NCBI GenBank assembly: GCA_947846985.1 | Contig: CANTUZ010000004.1 | Span: 53,669,672 to 53,733,671 of the forward strand | Reading direction: 5' to 3' | Length of the DNA: 64,000 nt | Source: Fratercula arctica | Taxonomy: Eukaryota > Chordata > Aves > Charadriiformes > Alcidae | In this document: piece by piece, positions 61,321 through 64,000 of the stretch | How positions within the stretch are numbered: the stretch's first letter is position 1 | Layout: every line of letters starts with the position of its first letter | Notes under the pieces: model-generated | Told to the model about the DNA's origin: nothing | Database searches by the model: none | The model's input: the letters and a program-made list of their open reading frames with translations, nothing else | Position numbers and translations under genes: made by a program

Positions 61321-61439
61321 CTGTCTTTACCAACAAGTTTTCCCACTTTTACTCTTCCAATTCTCTCCCCCATTGCAACTGGGGGGAGTGAGCAAGTGGT
61401 TGCATGGCCCTAGTTGCTGGCTGGGATTTAACGACAACA

Positions 61440-64000
61440 GGGCATGAGGTGAAACACACTTCTCCTGGGCCAGTTTCAACTTAAATGATGTATTCTGGGG
61501 CCAATGTTTTTTTTAAACATCTGCTACTGCTGTCCTCTAGAGCTACAGATAGTGCCATGAACGCAAGATTCCCTTAAGCAATGCCGTGTGCTCTGTCCAA
61601 GCCTGCAGACAACATGTGACCAAGTGTGAAAATCTATATTCACTGGAATGGCAACTCCCAAACTGATCACATGTCTGTGTCATTACTAACCATGTCTTTG
61701 AAGATCTTTTTTTACAGATGGAACTGGGAAGATGATGCTATTTAAGCCCTCAGGGGTGAGAAAGGTGATTTAATACAGAGAAGGAAATGAAGGGAGAATA
61801 ACAAAGGAGACACACAGAGACAGAGAAAAGAAAGAAGCAATGAGAGACATACAAAAAAGCAGACAGAAAACTAACAGAAACAAAGGACAGGTGCAGAACT
61901 TGCCTAAAGGGGAGCAGAGTTTCTCACTGAGTGATAGTGACTGTGATAATCAGGTTCAGTTAATAAATACAAGTCTATTTAGTTGCTACAAAAAATAAAA
62001 AGCTTGCATACTTTGTGCAAACCATCCACATCCAACAGACTGTGGATCAAAGACTATAAACTCTTGATATTATTTCCTGGCACACAGTCTATGCCTAAAT
62101 GTGAATTTCAGTGTTCTCATCTCAATGGGCTTGACTTCTGAGCTACCGACCCCTGTGAAACACCACACTGGACTGAGTCCTGCTCCCTCCGGGAGCCTCG
62201 ATATACTTCACAACATACAGCAATGTAATAACCAGACTTGCTGGCAGTTTCTGCAAACAAGATAAAGATTATATCCTTCTCTAGCCTTTACATTCCCATC
62301 TTCAGGAACAGTCTCTTTGCAGTCACGAACATTACAGCCAAGATGTAATCCCTCACAATAATATGGACACTGATTCAAACAGGAAGTGGGGGGTCTTCTT
62401 TTCAGTGTTCATAAAACATCTCTTGCCTCAGTAGCACACACAAAAGCAGCTCAAAAATTCCTGTGTGCTTGCAGACTGATCAGGCCAAACCAAGTCCACC
62501 CACTGATGAAGCAGCTTGCCTTTCATTCAGCTCTTAAGTTGTGCCAGTTTGTGCTCGTTTAAGAAGCGGCTTTTCTGCAGTTAGCTAAACTTAAAAAAAT
62601 ATTTTATGTTGATACTTTACCAGCTAACAACCTAGCTCTCACACTGATTATATATGATAGCCTGATATCAATCATCTCCTCCTCTCCCCCGAGGGTTTTT
62701 TAAATACAAAAATGGAACACAGGGCACAAGGTGCTTATACAATGAATTTAAAAGACGCTGTCTTTTAGAGTTCTCCAGAAGCAATGAGATTATTAAAAGG
62801 AATACCAACGTTCAAAGCCTTCTAAATGTAGCACACTTTATAAAAAAACCATCTGTTTTAAAGCAGTTGGAAGAGGAGGAAGGAAGGAAAAGGAGATCTT
62901 GTTAGTGGCCCTCAGTGCTCCACACAGTAGCCCTTGAGAGATGCTGCATGAAGATGAACATATGTATTTCATTATGAACTGAAAACGTGTTCGCTGAGCT
63001 ACATCTTACAATTTTTAAGCAGAGGTGCCCAATTCAGCCTATATGCAGGGGAATGCCATCCTTCTGCATCTTCCTTTGCAGAAGCTGGTGGGAGCCAACA
63101 GTTTAATCAGTGAATCACAAAGTGGGTTTCAGAGAGCTACAAAAATGCTGTTCGGTTGATGTGCAACGTACTTTCTTGCTTCTCCTCTTTACAGTGGTTT
63201 TAGACAGAGTTTAATAATAATATCCATGACCCAAGAGAAATTAAACACATTGATAGTGGGCTGCTTGCTCCAAAAATATGGGCACTTTTGCTCCATCCAC
63301 ACATCCTCCTCCTCCCTCCTGCATGTGCTCAGCAGCACCTCAGTGGATGTCACATACAAGAGAGGAAAAAATAACTCTGGATTCTTTCATATTTGTTTTT
63401 CCTATCAGGCTGGGAAACCTCAAAATGAACAGGATTAGGTCTCAGCTGACTCCACCAATATTGGCCTCCCTCATTCAGGGGAAAGAAAAGCTCAGAACCA
63501 ACAACATTAACAGCTTCCCAATTCTCTACCCCCAGCACCAGCACAAACCAAGGGCAATCAGGGAGTTCACTGTCCATCCTCTGTAGTCTGTCACTGGTGC
63601 TCAGGACACAGCTCCCACTCCAAAGCCACCATACTCCCAACACAGACATTTTGCATAGTTTCTGTTCAGTTTATACTGCTCACTGAGGACAAAGAACATG
63701 TTTCAGGACTGCTCTCAAGGCAGCTGAGACCTTTTGACATGCTTGCCATTATGTGGTTGGGTAACAGGCAGCAAAACATAGGAAACCACTGATTAAAAGC
63801 CAAACAAATTAGCAAAATAAGAAATGGCCCTCTAAATCAAAAGCTGCAATTCTGATGAAGTCCTAGTGCCTGCAGGGGGGCACCTGAGCCTGGGAGAGGA
63901 AATATTTTTCATTTAGATGCCTGCTTGCTTCTACGCTGTAACCACATGAAATACTACAATACCCAAGACTCCAAAGTCTATACATATCAATTAAACTTGT
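61440..64000. other. Anonymous DNA to the window end
   Basis: No gene or named repeat was recognised. Overlapping frames of about 100 codons at 63278-63649 on both strands lie in a locally GC-richer patch and show no domain. Confidence 0.55.

Larger units (their letters stand above)
60870..61439 (+). mobile_element. Second LTR of the same ERVL-type family
   Basis: It starts TGTGCCGGTTTTGGCTGGGA and ends GGGATTTAACGACAACA, the family's TG...CA termini. Blocks shared with the LTR at 30677 include GGGATAGAGTTAATTTT, CATCATGCTCAGTATATAAA and CCTAGTTGCTGG. It is 570 bp, about 40 bp longer, mainly because U3 keeps a segment around 61028-61086 that the other copy lacks. TATATAAA lies at 61125 and ATTAAA at 61315, so the orientation is plus. 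No perfect target duplication is seen: the flanks TAGCA and GGGCA share three of five bases. No internal proviral sequence adjoins it. Confidence 0.9.

Noticed and set aside
30677..61439. The two LTRs as the ends of a single 30-kb provirus
   Set aside because: The left LTR has its own 5-bp duplication on both sides, the two differ in U3 length and sequence, and no gag, pol or env sequence lies between them.
1..64000. CRISPR array, bacterial operon or phage-like content
   Set aside because: No regularly spaced repeats, no dense coding and no ribosome-binding sites; the repeats are vertebrate retrotransposons.

Overview
The window looks like bird nuclear DNA. The clearest sign is several CR1 retrotransposon tails ending in the ATTCTATG-type octamer repeat typical of bird CR1. 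Two long terminal repeats (LTRs) of an endogenous retrovirus family that I recognise as common in birds support this, as do old MIR-type SINE remnants. The LTR family and CR1 subfamilies suggest a neoavian rather than a galliform bird. That last step is a judgement from memory, not a measurement.

I find no host protein-coding gene, tRNA, rRNA, snRNA or CRISPR array that I can support. Reading frames are short and mostly look random. The two longest, 192 and 182 codons, are about what chance gives in 64 kb of AT-rich DNA. The window is most likely intergenic DNA or the inside of a large intron.

Layout: 1-30.6 kb is AT-rich anonymous DNA with eroded MIR-like SINEs (4.8, 5.0, 8.6, 13.3 kb; weaker near 10.1), one short minus-strand CR1 tail (6.2 kb), old self-complementary repeats (20.6, 24.4 kb) and a 20-bp AT palindrome (26.1 kb). 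From 30.6 to 41 kb lie most of the younger insertions: a solo LTR with intact 5-bp target duplication (30.7-31.2 kb), an old CR1 3' end (32.1-32.5), a CR1 fragment with an open ORF2 C-terminal remnant (33.5-33.9), two short CR1 tails (36.7-37.0), a GC-rich block with a TATA box (39.8-40.2) and a CR1 relic split by a second CR1 in the opposite orientation (40.2-40.9). From 41 to 64 kb the DNA is again AT-rich. It holds a heavily decayed CR1 of about 1 kb (52.1-53.2), a MIR-like remnant (55.4), an old palindromic repeat (58.0), another old CR1 tail (60.0) and a second LTR of the same family (60.9-61.4).

The window is best read as a layered record of retrotransposition, with several generations of CR1, MIR and LTR elements. 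A few sequences could be regulatory: the TATA block at 40.1 kb and some AT-rich homeodomain-like clusters. No set of genes working together is visible. Family calls rest on recognition by eye and boundaries are approximate, except where a junction is visible in the sequence.
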